Shown here in pieces: positions 1 to 8,546 of a stretch of 43,247 nucleotides of DNA. Both the position numbers and the translations under genes were made by a program. Source of the DNA: UBA877 sp035506155 (GTDB lineage Bacteria > Chloroflexota > Anaerolineae > Anaerolineales > Villigracilaceae); NCBI GenBank assembly GCA_035506155.1, contig DATJPX010000167.1, positions 1 to 43,247 of the forward strand. The letters are read 5' to 3'. Position 1 is the stretch's first letter; each line of letters starts with the position of its first letter. The notes under the pieces are model-generated. The model did not search any database, was not told where the DNA came from, and saw nothing but the letters and a program-made list of their open reading frames with translations.

Positions 1-1173
1 GTCGCCGCGTATGCCGGGTCGCACGGACAATCCGTGGAGGAGGCCGCCAGGCTGCTGCGTTACCGCTTCCTGTTCGCCGCAGCCCGCCAGCGGGGTGCGC
101 AGGCCGTGGCGGTCGGCCACACCGCGGACGACCAGGTCGAGACGGTGCTGATGCACTTCCTGCGGGGGGCGGGCTTGCCCGGCTTGAAAGGCATGGACTA
201 CCGCACCATGCTGCTGGTTTTCGATCCGGAGATCCCGCTGGTCCGCCCGCTCTTGTCGATCGGGCGGGCCGGCACCGAAGCCTACTGCCGTGAGCATGGC
301 CTCCGTCCGCACTTCGATCCCAGCAATGCCGACCAGACTTATTTTCGCAACCGTCTCAGGCACGCCTTGATCCCCGAACTGGAAAAATACAACCCGCGCT
401 TCAAGGAGGCCCTGCTGCATACCGCCGCGGCCTTGCAGGCGGATGCTGCCATCCTGCAGCCGGTCGTGGAGGCGGCCTGGAAGGATGTGTTCCGGGAAAG
501 CGCTCCCGGCTGGTTCGCCTTCGACCAGCCCGGGCTGGCGGCGCTCCCGGCCGGCCTGCGGCGGCACTTGATCCGCCGGGCGGCCGAGGCGCTGCGCCCG
601 GAGGCGCGGGATTTCGGTTTCCCGGCCCTGGAACGGGCCGCAGGCTTTGCGGCCGACCCGGGCGGAAAACAGGTGGATTTCATCAACGGGCTGTACCTTT
701 TTACGGAGAGTGGAAAAACCTACCTGGCTGCCTACGAGGCGGACCTGCCCACGGCGCACTGGCCCAGGGTGCTGCAGTTATCCTCCGTGGGCAGCGAGTA
801 TCTGGATCTTGGAGAAGGTTGGGTTTTATCCTGCGAGGAGGTCGATCTGGACGACATGCAGGATCGAATGCCGGTGGACAACTGGTCCGCCTGGTTGGAT
901 GCCGATCGGATCCCCGCCGGGCTGACGGTCCGGCCCCGCCGTCCGGGTGACCGTTTCCAGCCGCTCGGGATGGCGACGGGCTCGCTCAAGCTGTCGGATT
1001 TTTTCGTTAACGTCAAGCTGCCTCTGCGGGCGCGGGCTGCCTGGCCATTGGTCTGTGTGGGGGAGACGATCGCCTGGGTGCCGGGGTTCCGCCTGGCGCA
1101 CCCGTTCCGGGTCACCGAAAAAACGAAACGGGTGATTCGTCTGTCGGTATTAAAGAACCGGGCGGACACTTAG
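1..1173 (+). CDS. tilS: tRNA(Ile)-lysidine synthase TilS, 5'-truncated by window edge
   Basis: TilS uses ATP to attach lysine to C34 of the CAU-anticodon tRNA-Ile, so that it reads AUA codons. The frame is open from base 1, reading VAAYAGSHGQSVEEAARLLRYRFL, so the N-terminal PP-loop (SGGxDS) lies outside the window. Seen here are the conserved GHTADDQVETVLMHFLRG block of the N-type ATPase domain, a helical middle domain, and the TilS C-terminal domain with RPRRPGDRFQPLG near base 930 and a KLSDFF element. The GTG at 34 is internal, not the true start. The stop codon sits in the loop of a hairpin that looks like the terminator, so the last codons and the terminator share the same DNA. Identification is confident; only the start is unknown. 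Confidence 0.93.
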   Translation, partial: VAAYAGSHGQSVEEAARLLRYRFLFAAARQRGAQAVAVGHTADDQVETVLMHFLRGAGLPGLKGMDYRTMLLVFDPEIPLVRPLLSIGRAGTEAYCREHGLRPHFDPSNADQTYFRNRLRHALIPELEKYNPRFKEALLHTAAALQADAAILQPVVEAAWKDVFRESAPGWFAFDQPGLAALPAGLRRHLIRRAAEALRPEARDFGFPALERAAGFAADPGGKQVDFINGLYLFTESGKTYLAAYEADLPTAHWPRVLQLSSVGSEYLDLGEGWVLSCEEVDLDDMQDRMPVDNWSAWLDADRIPAGLTVRPRRPGDRFQPLGMATGSLKLSDFFVNVKLPLRARAAWPLVCVGETIAWVPGFRLAHPFRVTEKTKRVIRLSVLKNRADT

Positions 1174-1191
1174 GTCCGCCCGTAGGGTTTA
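1159..1191. terminator. Hairpin terminator between convergent tilS and XerC-like gene
   Basis: A perfect 9-bp stem (CGGGCGGAC at 1159-1167, GTCCGCCCG at 1174-1182) encloses the 6-nt loop that carries the tilS stop codon. TAGGGTTTATT follows on the plus strand and GGTTCTTTAAT on the minus strand, so it may stop transcription from both sides. The GGGCG...CGCCC outline resembles the dispersed palindromes at 27154 and 39035. Confidence 0.7.
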
Positions 1192-2088
1192 TTAATCCAC
1201 GCTTCCCGATAATTGCCTTAACTTCAAATGGATTTCCCGCCACTGGATCTTGGAGATGCCCAGCTTCTGGCGGATTTTCTCCACCTCGACCTTGTTCTGG
1301 TAATCCTGCAAGGCGCAGGTCCAGCGGCACATGTCGAAGGACAGGTGCTTGGATAGGCCTGCGTCCTTGCCGATGTCTTCGAGCAGGTACTCCAGCCGGC
1401 GGGGCGACCAGGGGAACAGTCGGTCGACCGGGTTGTACTGGGTCAGGTATTCCTCATAGGCCGGGATCCAATCTGCCGGGAGGGTGAGCTTGCGTTCCTT
1501 GTACCGGTTGGCCGGGCTGGCGTAACGGATGAACAGGACCGGTTCACCTGGGGTCTGCAAGTCGATGTGGTTGATGTGGATGCCGAGCGTTTCGGACTTC
1601 TTGATGCCGGCGGCCAGGAGCAGGGCCAGGAGGGTGTAGGGCCGGGCGTCGGGCTTGGCCTGGCGGCGGTAGCGGTCTGCGGCGAGCAGGACGGACTCGA
1701 TCTCCGCCTCGGTCAGGACCTCGGGCAGGGGGCTCAACACCGAATGCTGGACGACTTTCTCGGCCGGGTCCACCAAGAGGACGCCGCCTTTTTGCAGCCA
1801 GCGGAAAAACGATTTGAGGGCGGTGACACGCCGGGCCAGGCTCTTGGGAGAGCAGGGCTTGCCCCGCTCGTTCTCCAGCCAGTGTAGGAAAGCGTTCAGG
1901 TCGTTGGTGGTGATCGAGCCCAAAGTCCGATCGGGCGGCAGCGCTTCGGCAAGCAGGAGTACGTCGGAGCGGAAGGCCTTGACGGTGTTGCGCGAGCGTC
2001 CCTGGTCGTACATATAAATCTCCCAGGCGTTAATGGCCGGGATCAGGCCGGTCTGGGGAGTGAGATGTGCAGTGGCTGAATCGGACAT
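1192..2088 (-). CDS. XerC/D-like tyrosine recombinase fold protein, catalytically degenerate
   Basis: 298 residues. Residues 15-105 form a SAM-like N-terminal DNA-binding domain (YMYDQGRSRNTVKAFRSD, SLARRVTALKSFFRWL), and 120-290 match the catalytic fold of tyrosine recombinases. The catalytic residues are largely lost: the first Arg is Lys163 (AGIKKSETLG), the His of the HxxR box is Asp252 while Arg255 remains (DMCRWTCAL), the LGH His is Ile278, and the nucleophilic Tyr is His287 (LGISKIQWREIH). The start at 2088 is preferred over an upstream in-frame ATG at 2130 because AAGGAG lies just upstream. A consensus-like promoter precedes it. With no phage genes or att sites nearby it is probably a domesticated DNA-binding protein. 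Its true role is unknown. Confidence 0.85.
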   Translation of the reverse strand: MSDSATAHLTPQTGLIPAINAWEIYMYDQGRSRNTVKAFRSDVLLLAEALPPDRTLGSITTNDLNAFLHWLENERGKPCSPKSLARRVTALKSFFRWLQKGGVLLVDPAEKVVQHSVLSPLPEVLTEAEIESVLLAADRYRRQAKPDARPYTLLALLLAAGIKKSETLGIHINHIDLQTPGEPVLFIRYASPANRYKERKLTLPADWIPAYEEYLTQYNPVDRLFPWSPRRLEYLLEDIGKDAGLSKHLSFDMCRWTCALQDYQNKVEVEKIRQKLGISKIQWREIHLKLRQLSGSVD

Positions 2089-2153
2089 GTGTGTCTCCTT
2101 GAACGGAAGCCGAGGAGAGCAGAAATCCACCCGCGAGTCCGTTCACTGCGTAT

Positions 2154-2182
2154 AGTTTAGCGTTAAAGAAGGGGGATGTCAA
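2154..2182 (-). promoter_or_regulatory. Sigma-70 type promoter of XerC-like gene with palindrome on -35
   Basis: Read on the minus strand: TTGACA (2182-2177), a 17-bp spacer, then TAAACT (2159-2154), about 65 bp before the ATG at 2088. The perfect palindrome CAAACGCGTTTG (2180-2191) overlaps the upstream edge of the -35 and could be an operator. Confidence 0.6.
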
Positions 2183-2250
2183 ACGCGTTTGGGGGGAATT
2201 CCGGTTGTTCGAGTTGCGGATTCCTGCGCCGATTTTTCAAGCCGGTTCCC

Positions 2251-2268
2251 CGGGTCAACCTTGACCCG
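2251..2268. repeat. Perfect 18-nt inverted repeat downstream of LCP gene
   Basis: CGGGTCAA-CC-TTGACCCG lies between the XerC-like gene start and the LCP gene stop. It is 38 nt past the LCP stop and could form a transcript-end hairpin, but no T-run follows on the minus strand. It may instead be a protein-binding dyad. Confidence 0.4.
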
Positions 2269-2306
2269 CAAACCCGCGAGGAGCGTTTTCGACCTTTGCC
2301 TGACGA

Positions 2307-3773
2307 TTACGGTGCAAGGCCGGCCGGATTGAAGCAGGGCTGATAGTCCGCGCCGAGGATCAGGACGTAGTTGACGTCGCTCTGGGTGGGGGCGGTGACG
2401 AAAGCGGAGGGCGGCAGGCCGAGGACAGTCAGGAGCGAGGTGGCCTGGGTCAGGTCCGGGGAGGAGCCCAGGTCATAGAGCAACGAGCTCGCATAATCCT
2501 GGCGATCGGCCGGAGCAATGCGGGTATTGTATCCGGCGTAATTCAGGCGCTGGGCGGCCAGGGCATCCAGGCCGGGGGTGCCTGTCCCGTTACGGACCTC
2601 GATGGTCAGGCGGGTGTCGACCTGGGCCTGCTGTGAAGGCGAGAGGGCCTGCTGGAGCAGGGACTGAATGGCCGGTCCGTTGGGCAGGAGCACGGCCGCT
2701 CCCCCGGGCGTCGTCCAGGGAGTGACGTCATCCTTGGTGATATAGTAACTGCGAATGTTGGCGTTGGTCAGGTGCAGGGCCAGCGGGGAGAGCTGGAGCA
2801 GGTCTGGCAGCGTCAGGTCGGTGATGAAGGCGGAGTTGAAGTCGTTGTACAGCTCGGGGATCTTGCTGATGGCATTGGTCTGCAGGGCGCGGGCGTAAAG
2901 GGCCCGCAGAACTTCCTGCGAGCGGCGGCCGCGGTCGAAATCGCTGGACTTCTTGCGGGAGCGGGCATACCAGAGCGCCAGGTCGCCATCCATGTGAACG
3001 ACGCCCGGACCGACCGTATAGAGCGACCAGTTATTCTCGTTATTGGGGTCGTAGCTGGGGTCGATCAGGTGCCAGTCGGTGTAGGCACAATAAACGGGCA
3101 CATCGACCCCGCCGAGGGTGTTGACGATATTCTTGAAACCGTCGAAGTCGATGATGGCCAGGTGGTCGATGCGAATGCCCAGGTTGTAAAGGATGGTGTC
3201 CTTGAGCAACGCCGCGCTTCCGCCGGGATAGTTGTACATGGCGCCGTATTCGTAGGCAGCATTGATGCGATCCATCCCGACGGTCGGGATGTAGACGTAC
3301 AGGTCGCGCGGGACCGAGATCAGGGTCACCTGCCCGAGGGTTGGACGGACCGCGGCGATGACGATCGTGTCGGTGCGGAAATATGTGTCGCCGGGGCGTT
3401 TGTCGGATCCGAGCAGGGCGAATGTGACCGTCTGGTTGTCGGTCAGGACGGCCGCCGAGGCGGGAGCGTAATCCGGCTTATAGAACGAATCCGGCGTAAG
3501 CGAGACGGTCGGCAGGATGGCATTGGGATCGAAGGTGACCGTCGGAACGTTCGGTTGGGGGGTATTCGTGGGCTGTGGCGGGAGGCTGGGCGTCGCGCTT
3601 TCCTCCTGCGGCTGAAAGGGAGTCGGGGTGGGAGTCGCATTGGCCGGCGCGGTGACGAGGTAGATGGTCGTGGGCGTCTGGGCAGGCGGAGTAGCGGCCG
3701 CCGTATCCCCGAACGGGGCGGCGCAACTGGTCAGGAAGACGATCAGGAGCATCGTCAGAAAGAATCGTTGCAT
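2307..3773 (-). CDS. LytR-CpsA-Psr (LCP) family lipoprotein with LytR_C domain
   Basis: 488 residues. LCP proteins transfer lipid-linked glycopolymers to cell-wall or other envelope acceptors outside the membrane. A lipoprotein signal ends in LTSC, with Cys17 as the lipidation site, followed by a Thr/Pro-rich spacer to about residue 90. The LCP domain (about 110-320) has LLGSDKRPGDTYFRTDTIVI, the SVPRDLYV arginine motif and RSRKKSSDFDRGRRSQ. A C-terminal LytR_C domain begins at IEVRNGTGTPGLDALAAQRL. It is the third gene of an operon with the LysM protein (24-bp gap) and the kinase-like protein, pointing to envelope assembly. The acceptor is unknown, since Anaerolineae envelopes are poorly characterised. 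Confidence 0.92.
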   Translation of the reverse strand: MQRFFLTMLLIVFLTSCAAPFGDTAAATPPAQTPTTIYLVTAPANATPTPTPFQPQEESATPSLPPQPTNTPQPNVPTVTFDPNAILPTVSLTPDSFYKPDYAPASAAVLTDNQTVTFALLGSDKRPGDTYFRTDTIVIAAVRPTLGQVTLISVPRDLYVYIPTVGMDRINAAYEYGAMYNYPGGSAALLKDTILYNLGIRIDHLAIIDFDGFKNIVNTLGGVDVPVYCAYTDWHLIDPSYDPNNENNWSLYTVGPGVVHMDGDLALWYARSRKKSSDFDRGRRSQEVLRALYARALQTNAISKIPELYNDFNSAFITDLTLPDLLQLSPLALHLTNANIRSYYITKDDVTPWTTPGGAAVLLPNGPAIQSLLQQALSPSQQAQVDTRLTIEVRNGTGTPGLDALAAQRLNYAGYNTRIAPADRQDYASSLLYDLGSSPDLTQATSLLTVLGLPPSAFVTAPTQSDVNYVLILGADYQPCFNPAGLAP

Positions 3774-3797
3774 GACATACCTAAAGGCGGATGGACA

Positions 3798-4625
3798 TTA
3801 ATAGCCGCTGGGAGGCGCCGTCTCCGTGTCCGTGGGCATCTCCGTCGGAGTTTCCGTATCGGCGGGCTGGAGCGTGTCTGTGGGAGTGTCCGATGGAACG
3901 ACGGTGGTCGGCACGGGCACAGTGGCCGTCCGGGTGGGCGTATTGGTTGGCGTGCGCGTCAGGCTTGGCGTGACCGTAATGGTTGGGGAGGGTGTGCGGG
4001 TTCCCCACGGCGGGACATACAATTTCTGGCCCGGTCGCAGCAGGCTGGAGTTGCCCATGCAGTTGGCCTGCTGGAGTTGGGCAACGGTCACTCCGAAAGC
4101 CTGGCTCAAGCGATACAGGGTGTCGCCCGTCTGGACGGTGTAGATCAGCCAGTTTTGGGGCGGTTTGCAGGGGATGGTCGTCGGGGTCGCCACAGGCGGG
4201 ACGTAGATGAGCACCCCGGGAAGCAGGCTGTAGGCCAGCAGGCAGTTGGCCTGGGCGAGCTGGGCGACGGTCACGCCATAGAGGCTCGACAGGGTATTGA
4301 GGGTATCCCCGGGTTGGACCTGGTAGGGAATCCAGCCGGAGGGCGGAGGACAGTTGGTTGGCGGGGGGGGCAGGGTGGCGGTGGCGGTCGCCGGCAGGAG
4401 GATGGGTGTGGAGGTATCCGCCGAAGGCAGGGAGGAGGATCCCGATGTCGGAACGAAGGTCGGCGGTTGCTGCTGGGTGGGGGGAAGATTGGTCGGCTGG
4501 ACATAAGGCGGGACCGGCTTCGCCAGGCCCCCCTCGGCCATCGAGAGTGAAAAGCCTCCAAAGAGCAAGCCAATGGAGGCCAGGGCGATCAAGACTCCCC
4601 GGAGCAGGGACCAGACGTTTTTCAT
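3798..4625 (-). CDS. Membrane-anchored protein with two LysM domains
   Basis: 275 residues. An N-terminal hydrophobic segment (about 7-30) is a signal peptide or anchor. A Pro/Thr/Gln-rich spacer leads to two LysM domains: residues 100-144 (YQVQPGDTLNTLSSLYGVTVAQLAQAN...YVPP) and 161-205 (YTVQTGDTLYRLSQAFGVTVAQLQQAN...YVPP). A Thr/Pro-rich tail follows (about 207-275). LysM domains bind N-acetylglucosamine-containing glycans such as peptidoglycan. No catalytic domain is present, so a scaffold or wall-tethering role is likely. Each LysM has a Cys in the QANC position and another Cys lies just before each domain, so disulfides are possible. The ATG is 1 bp after the stop of the upstream kinase-like gene, which implies translational coupling. 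Confidence 0.9.
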   Translation of the reverse strand: MKNVWSLLRGVLIALASIGLLFGGFSLSMAEGGLAKPVPPYVQPTNLPPTQQQPPTFVPTSGSSSLPSADTSTPILLPATATATLPPPPTNCPPPSGWIPYQVQPGDTLNTLSSLYGVTVAQLAQANCLLAYSLLPGVLIYVPPVATPTTIPCKPPQNWLIYTVQTGDTLYRLSQAFGVTVAQLQQANCMGNSSLLRPGQKLYVPPWGTRTPSPTITVTPSLTRTPTNTPTRTATVPVPTTVVPSDTPTDTLQPADTETPTEMPTDTETAPPSGY

Positions 4626-4626
4626 T

Positions 4627-6996
4627 CTATTGCTCTTCGGGTTCCTCGACCAGCACCGGCATCAACACGCTGAACGTCGAGCCTTCCCCGGTGTTCGTTT
4701 CGACCCAGATCCGGCCGTTCTGCGCTTCGACCAAAGTCCGGGCGATCGACAGTCCCACCCCGGTATCGCCGAGGCCCTCGATGAGGGAATTCTCGGCCCG
4801 GTAGCGGCGGGCAAAGACCCGCGGGATGTCATCGGCGGGGATTCCGCCGCCGCTGTCGGTCACCTGGACGAAGAGGAAATTATTCTGCCCTTCCTTCTGG
4901 ATCTGGACGCGCAAGGTGATATTGCCTTCGGAGTGGGTGGCGCCGGTGGCGTTCTGCAGGAGGTGGATCAGGACCTGCTGGAGGGCATCCCGATCGGTCT
5001 GGATGCGCGGGGCGGTTTCGGGAATGTCCAGCCGCAGGGTGATGTTCTTCTCGCGGATCTGTGTGCTGGTGTAGGCCATGGCGTTGTCGATGATCAGGTT
5101 GAGATCGATCGGCTCGGCCTTGAACTCCAATTTACCGGTCTCCAGGTTGGTGATCTGGATCAAGTCGTCAACCAGGCCGCCGATCCGTTCGGTGGAGGCC
5201 TTGATGCGCTCGATGAATTTGCGCTGGAGCGCTCCCAGGATGCCAACCGACTCGCCCATCAGCAGGTCCGTATAACCGACGATGGAAGACATGGGCTGGC
5301 GCAGCTCCTGCGAGATGGAGGCGATCACTTCGACCTGTTCGGCGGTGATCGGGGCAGTGGGGCGTTTTTCCAGCTCCAGGATCTTGATGTTCGCTTCCGC
5401 CAACTGGTTTTGCATGCGCGCCATCTCTTCGAGCGTCTGGCGCAGCTCGCGCTCCATCTGCTCGTTGACAGCCGCCGAGCCGCTCATGCTGCGCAGTTGC
5501 TCGTTCTCGGCTTTCAGCTGTTCGAGGCCTTTTTGCGCTTCCTCCTGCATGACCAGCAGGGCGGCCATGTTCTCGGCTTGCAGGCCGGACTGGGCGCCTT
5601 TCTCGCGCAAGCTGTCGAGGTCGGCAGCGGCCTGCTCGTATTTCTTCTTGACCTCCGCCAGCTTCTCCTCCATCCCGCGCGCCTCCGCGATCGATTGATC
5701 GCGTTCAGCCTGCAGTTGGGCCGACTGCTTCGAGCGCTCGAGGATCGGGACAAAAAGCGGGGCCACATTGGACAGATACGCCTGGTCTTCGGCGCTCCAT
5801 AAGCGGTTGGAGTACGGCGAAAGGATCATGACCCCGCCGATGGGTTTCTGGTCGTTGGTGGTGATCGGAATGCTGAGCAGGTGCCCGGGCGTGGACAGCC
5901 CGAGGATCTGCCCCAGGCCCTTCAAGTCGGATGAGGTGCTGCTGGACGGGAGGCGCAATGGGCGACCGCGTTGCAGCGCTGTGGCGAGCAGTGGAATGGA
6001 TTCGGGGTCGATCGTCGTTCCGCCCAGGTTCTCTTCCCGGATCAGGTCGTACCCGTAGCTGATCGACAGGCTTTTGTCTTCTCCGAGGGTGAGCAGGAAA
6101 CAGAGGTCGGCCAGCATGGCCTGGGCGATGCTGCGGGTGAGCGCCTGTCCGATCCGGGCGCCTTCGCTCTCGGATGCCAGCGTCATCAGGGCGTGGAATG
6201 TCTTGGGGTCCGTACTGTAGCGCCGGCGTTCCTGGATGGGTTCGGCCGGGGTTTGCGTTTTCGATTTTGCCGGCGCGGCGCCCGGGGCGACCGTGACCGG
6301 AGTGACGGCGGTACGGGTCGCGGCCGGGGCAGGGAAGCGCTGCGCCAGGGTCAACAGCATCGGGAACATGGCCAGATGTGCCAGCCGGACGAAGCCAGGG
6401 AAATCGCCTTCCATCTGAACGAACAGGCTGAGCAAGTGCCCGAAAAATGCCAGGCCGAGCATGACGGCGCCATTTTCCCAGCCGTTGGGCTTTCGCAGGA
6501 AGAGCGCCGTAATTCCGAGCAAGGCGATGCCTACGCTGAGCACCTGCCAGATGACTTCATAGATGGATAGGTTGAAGGAGTTGGTCGAGCTGTAGGTCCA
6601 GAATGCCAGCATTACCCCGAATACCGTAATGCCCAACAGGCTGAGCAGGAGCGTGGCTGCGTCTGCCATGCGGACCGGCTCCGGGAACGCCCAGATCCAG
6701 GCGATCCAGACCAGGGTGATCATGCTCACCGCCCGATCGAGCGGCGGAAGCACCGATGTGGAACTGACCAGACCCTGCCAGACCAGCCCGCTGATGACGA
6801 ACATGATCATCTGTAGCCCGAGCAGGATTCCCAGGCCGATCACCATTCGGCGTGCCTGCGGGAATTGACTGGAGCGCATGAACTGGATGGCCCATTGCAG
6901 GGTGCCGCCTATCGCAAATACCAACACGAGGTGATAAACGAGATTCCCCGGCGAGGTGGTGATGAGGGTGAGAATTTGGCCCAGAAACAAACTCAT
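4627..6996 (-). CDS. Membrane histidine-kinase-like protein with GAF domain; phospho-acceptor His replaced by Gln
   Basis: 789 residues. About six or seven transmembrane helices lie in residues 5-230, then a Pro/Ala/Thr linker, a GAF-like domain (about 270-430), a long coiled coil (about 430-555), a HisKA-like dimerisation helix pair (555-625) and a HATPase_c domain (about 670-785). The ATP site looks intact: N-box LIHLLQNA, G1 DSGGGIP, G2 GLGDTGVGLSIA. The H-box reads ASISQELRQPMSSIVGY, so the expected phospho-acceptor His is Gln563 (codon CAG, plus-strand bases 5308-5310). Autophosphorylation at the normal site is therefore not expected. No response regulator is adjacent. It heads the LysM-LCP operon, so a role as an ATP-binding envelope sensor or scaffold is inferred. 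Confidence 0.9.
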   Translation of the reverse strand: MSLFLGQILTLITTSPGNLVYHLVLVFAIGGTLQWAIQFMRSSQFPQARRMVIGLGILLGLQMIMFVISGLVWQGLVSSTSVLPPLDRAVSMITLVWIAWIWAFPEPVRMADAATLLLSLLGITVFGVMLAFWTYSSTNSFNLSIYEVIWQVLSVGIALLGITALFLRKPNGWENGAVMLGLAFFGHLLSLFVQMEGDFPGFVRLAHLAMFPMLLTLAQRFPAPAATRTAVTPVTVAPGAAPAKSKTQTPAEPIQERRRYSTDPKTFHALMTLASESEGARIGQALTRSIAQAMLADLCFLLTLGEDKSLSISYGYDLIREENLGGTTIDPESIPLLATALQRGRPLRLPSSSTSSDLKGLGQILGLSTPGHLLSIPITTNDQKPIGGVMILSPYSNRLWSAEDQAYLSNVAPLFVPILERSKQSAQLQAERDQSIAEARGMEEKLAEVKKKYEQAAADLDSLREKGAQSGLQAENMAALLVMQEEAQKGLEQLKAENEQLRSMSGSAAVNEQMERELRQTLEEMARMQNQLAEANIKILELEKRPTAPITAEQVEVIASISQELRQPMSSIVGYTDLLMGESVGILGALQRKFIERIKASTERIGGLVDDLIQITNLETGKLEFKAEPIDLNLIIDNAMAYTSTQIREKNITLRLDIPETAPRIQTDRDALQQVLIHLLQNATGATHSEGNITLRVQIQKEGQNNFLFVQVTDSGGGIPADDIPRVFARRYRAENSLIEGLGDTGVGLSIARTLVEAQNGRIWVETNTGEGSTFSVLMPVLVEEPEEQ

Positions 6997-7108
6997 AGTT
7001 GGATGCCTGAATAGAAAGATTGCTGTGACTAAGTTTAACTCATTTTACACATCGGGCAAATAGCATTTTCACAATAAGATGTGCGTCATTTTTGACCAGC
7101 GCCTGATT

Positions 7109-7114
7109 TATAAT
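7109..7114 (+). promoter_or_regulatory. -10 box placed for a leaderless GTG start
   Basis: TATAAT ends 7 nt before the GTG at 7122, so transcription would begin at or next to the start codon. No Shine-Dalgarno sequence precedes the GTG. The same TATAAT-7 nt-start geometry occurs at 20227 and 21203. The -35 is not clear here. Confidence 0.5.
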
Positions 7115-7121
7115 TCGGGTT

Positions 7122-8546
7122 GTGCAAAAGCCGTTTTTCTTGAAAGACCTGGCGCGCCAGTGCGGGATCATTGTACTCCTGTTGGTCCTCAGCCTGGCGC
7201 CGCGGCCCATCCTCGGTTATCTGGATTTGAAACATGCCAGGGCCCTTGTGGCGGGAAATCCCGATTATCGGGACCTGGCTGATTCTTATGCCTCGGCAGC
7301 CGAAAGGCTGCCTTGGGAACCAAGTCTATATGAAGAAGCGGCCAATGCGTACCTGAAAGCCGGAGATTTTGCCGGGGCAGAGGAATTCTACCGGCTGGGC
7401 TTGCAACATGGGACACTCTCCCCGGATTCCTGGATGGGGTGGGAGCAGGCGGTGGCTGCCCAAGGAGACCTCCCGGCGGCGATCGCCATCTGGGAGCAGG
7501 CCTTGGACCGCAAAGGTCTCTCCCCCTATCTACACTGGGACCTGGCCCGGGCGTACCAGGCGGTCGGCAACTACCCGGGCGCGATCCGCCAGTGGCAGGC
7601 ATTCCTGGCGGCTTATCCCGGAGACGGGCTGGCCCATTACCAGTTGGGGTTGTTGCTGGCCGCCACGGACCCGGAGAATGCTCTTCCCGAGCTGATGCAA
7701 GCCTCCCGGCTTGAAGCTTCGCTGGATCCGACCGTCCAGGGGCTGCGTTCCGCCTTGAACGCCAGTCTGCTTTCGGGCGGGCGGGCCGACCATTTCGTGG
7801 TTGCTGGCCGGTCACTGGCCGCCCTCGGGGATTGGGATCTGGCCGGGGAGGCCTTCCGGAATGCGACCGTGGCAAATGCGGGAGACGCCGAGGCCTGGGC
7901 ATGGCTTGCCGAAACCCGACAGCAGCTGGGTCAGGATGGTAAAATCGAGATCGAGAAGGCCCTGGCCTTGAACCCGGATTTGGCCATCGTCCAGAGCATG
8001 TACGGCCTGTACCTGCAGCGCCAGGACCGGCCTGCTGCGGCCCTGCGAGCCTTCCAGATAGCCGCCAGCCTCGATCCGGGGAATGCTGCCTGGCAGCTGG
8101 CCCTGGCCGGCGGTTTCGAGCAAACCGGCAACCTGGTTGCCGCCCTCGACCACTACCAGCAGGCCGTCCTGCTTGCCCCGGATGATCCCTCCGCCTGGCG
8201 GGCGCTGGCCCAGTTCAGCCTGCGGAAGGGAGTCGATCTGGCCGGAACCGGCCTGCCGGCGGCATTGCGGCTGATGGAGCTGTCGAACAGCGACTGGCAG
8301 TCCTTCGACATTGCCGGCCAGCTGCTGATGGAGACCGGCGACCCGGTCGGCGCGGAAGATTTGCTCAAGAGAGCGCTGGCGCTTGACCCCACCCGGGCCG
8401 CCCCGGCCCTACATCTCGGGCTGTTGTATTTGCAGACGGGCAACCGGGCCGGCGCCTATTCCTACCTCAATCAAGCCAGGATCTTCGACCCATCCGGCCC
8501 CGACGGCTGGCAGGCCGGCCGCTTGCTGGATCAGTACTTTCCATGA
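7122..8546 (+). CDS. Membrane-anchored tetratricopeptide (TPR) repeat protein
   Basis: 474 residues with one N-terminal hydrophobic segment (about 12-32, CGIIVLLLVLSLAPRPILGYL) followed by many TPR-like units, e.g. PSLYEEAANAYLKAGDFAGAEEFYRLGLQ, PYLHWDLARAYQAVGNYPGAIRQWQAFL and AAWQLALAGGFEQTGNLVAALDHYQQAV. TPR arrays bind other proteins; no enzyme domain is visible. The GTG start is supported by a TATAAT 7 nt upstream and by the hydrophobic segment starting immediately; the TTG at 7140 is an alternative. Its stop overlaps the next gene (ATGA), so it is co-translated with the lipoprotein. The gene is divergent from the kinase-like operon. Function unknown; an envelope assembly or polysaccharide-related role is only a guess. 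Confidence 0.85.
   Translation: MQKPFFLKDLARQCGIIVLLLVLSLAPRPILGYLDLKHARALVAGNPDYRDLADSYASAAERLPWEPSLYEEAANAYLKAGDFAGAEEFYRLGLQHGTLSPDSWMGWEQAVAAQGDLPAAIAIWEQALDRKGLSPYLHWDLARAYQAVGNYPGAIRQWQAFLAAYPGDGLAHYQLGLLLAATDPENALPELMQASRLEASLDPTVQGLRSALNASLLSGGRADHFVVAGRSLAALGDWDLAGEAFRNATVANAGDAEAWAWLAETRQQLGQDGKIEIEKALALNPDLAIVQSMYGLYLQRQDRPAAALRAFQIAASLDPGNAAWQLALAGGFEQTGNLVAALDHYQQAVLLAPDDPSAWRALAQFSLRKGVDLAGTGLPAALRLMELSNSDWQSFDIAGQLLMETGDPVGAEDLLKRALALDPTRAAPALHLGLLYLQTGNRAGAYSYLNQARIFDPSGPDGWQAGRLLDQYFP

Noticed and set aside
1192..2088. Evidence for an integron, prophage or integrative element from the XerC-like gene
   Set aside because: Catalytic residues are missing and no att-like direct repeats, phage or transfer genes are nearby.
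2772..4550. Long open frame (592 codons) on the plus strand opposite the LCP and LysM genes
   Set aside because: It runs antisense to well-supported genes, is low-complexity (Gly/Arg/Val-rich), spans two real genes and has no homology pattern; it is an effect of high GC.
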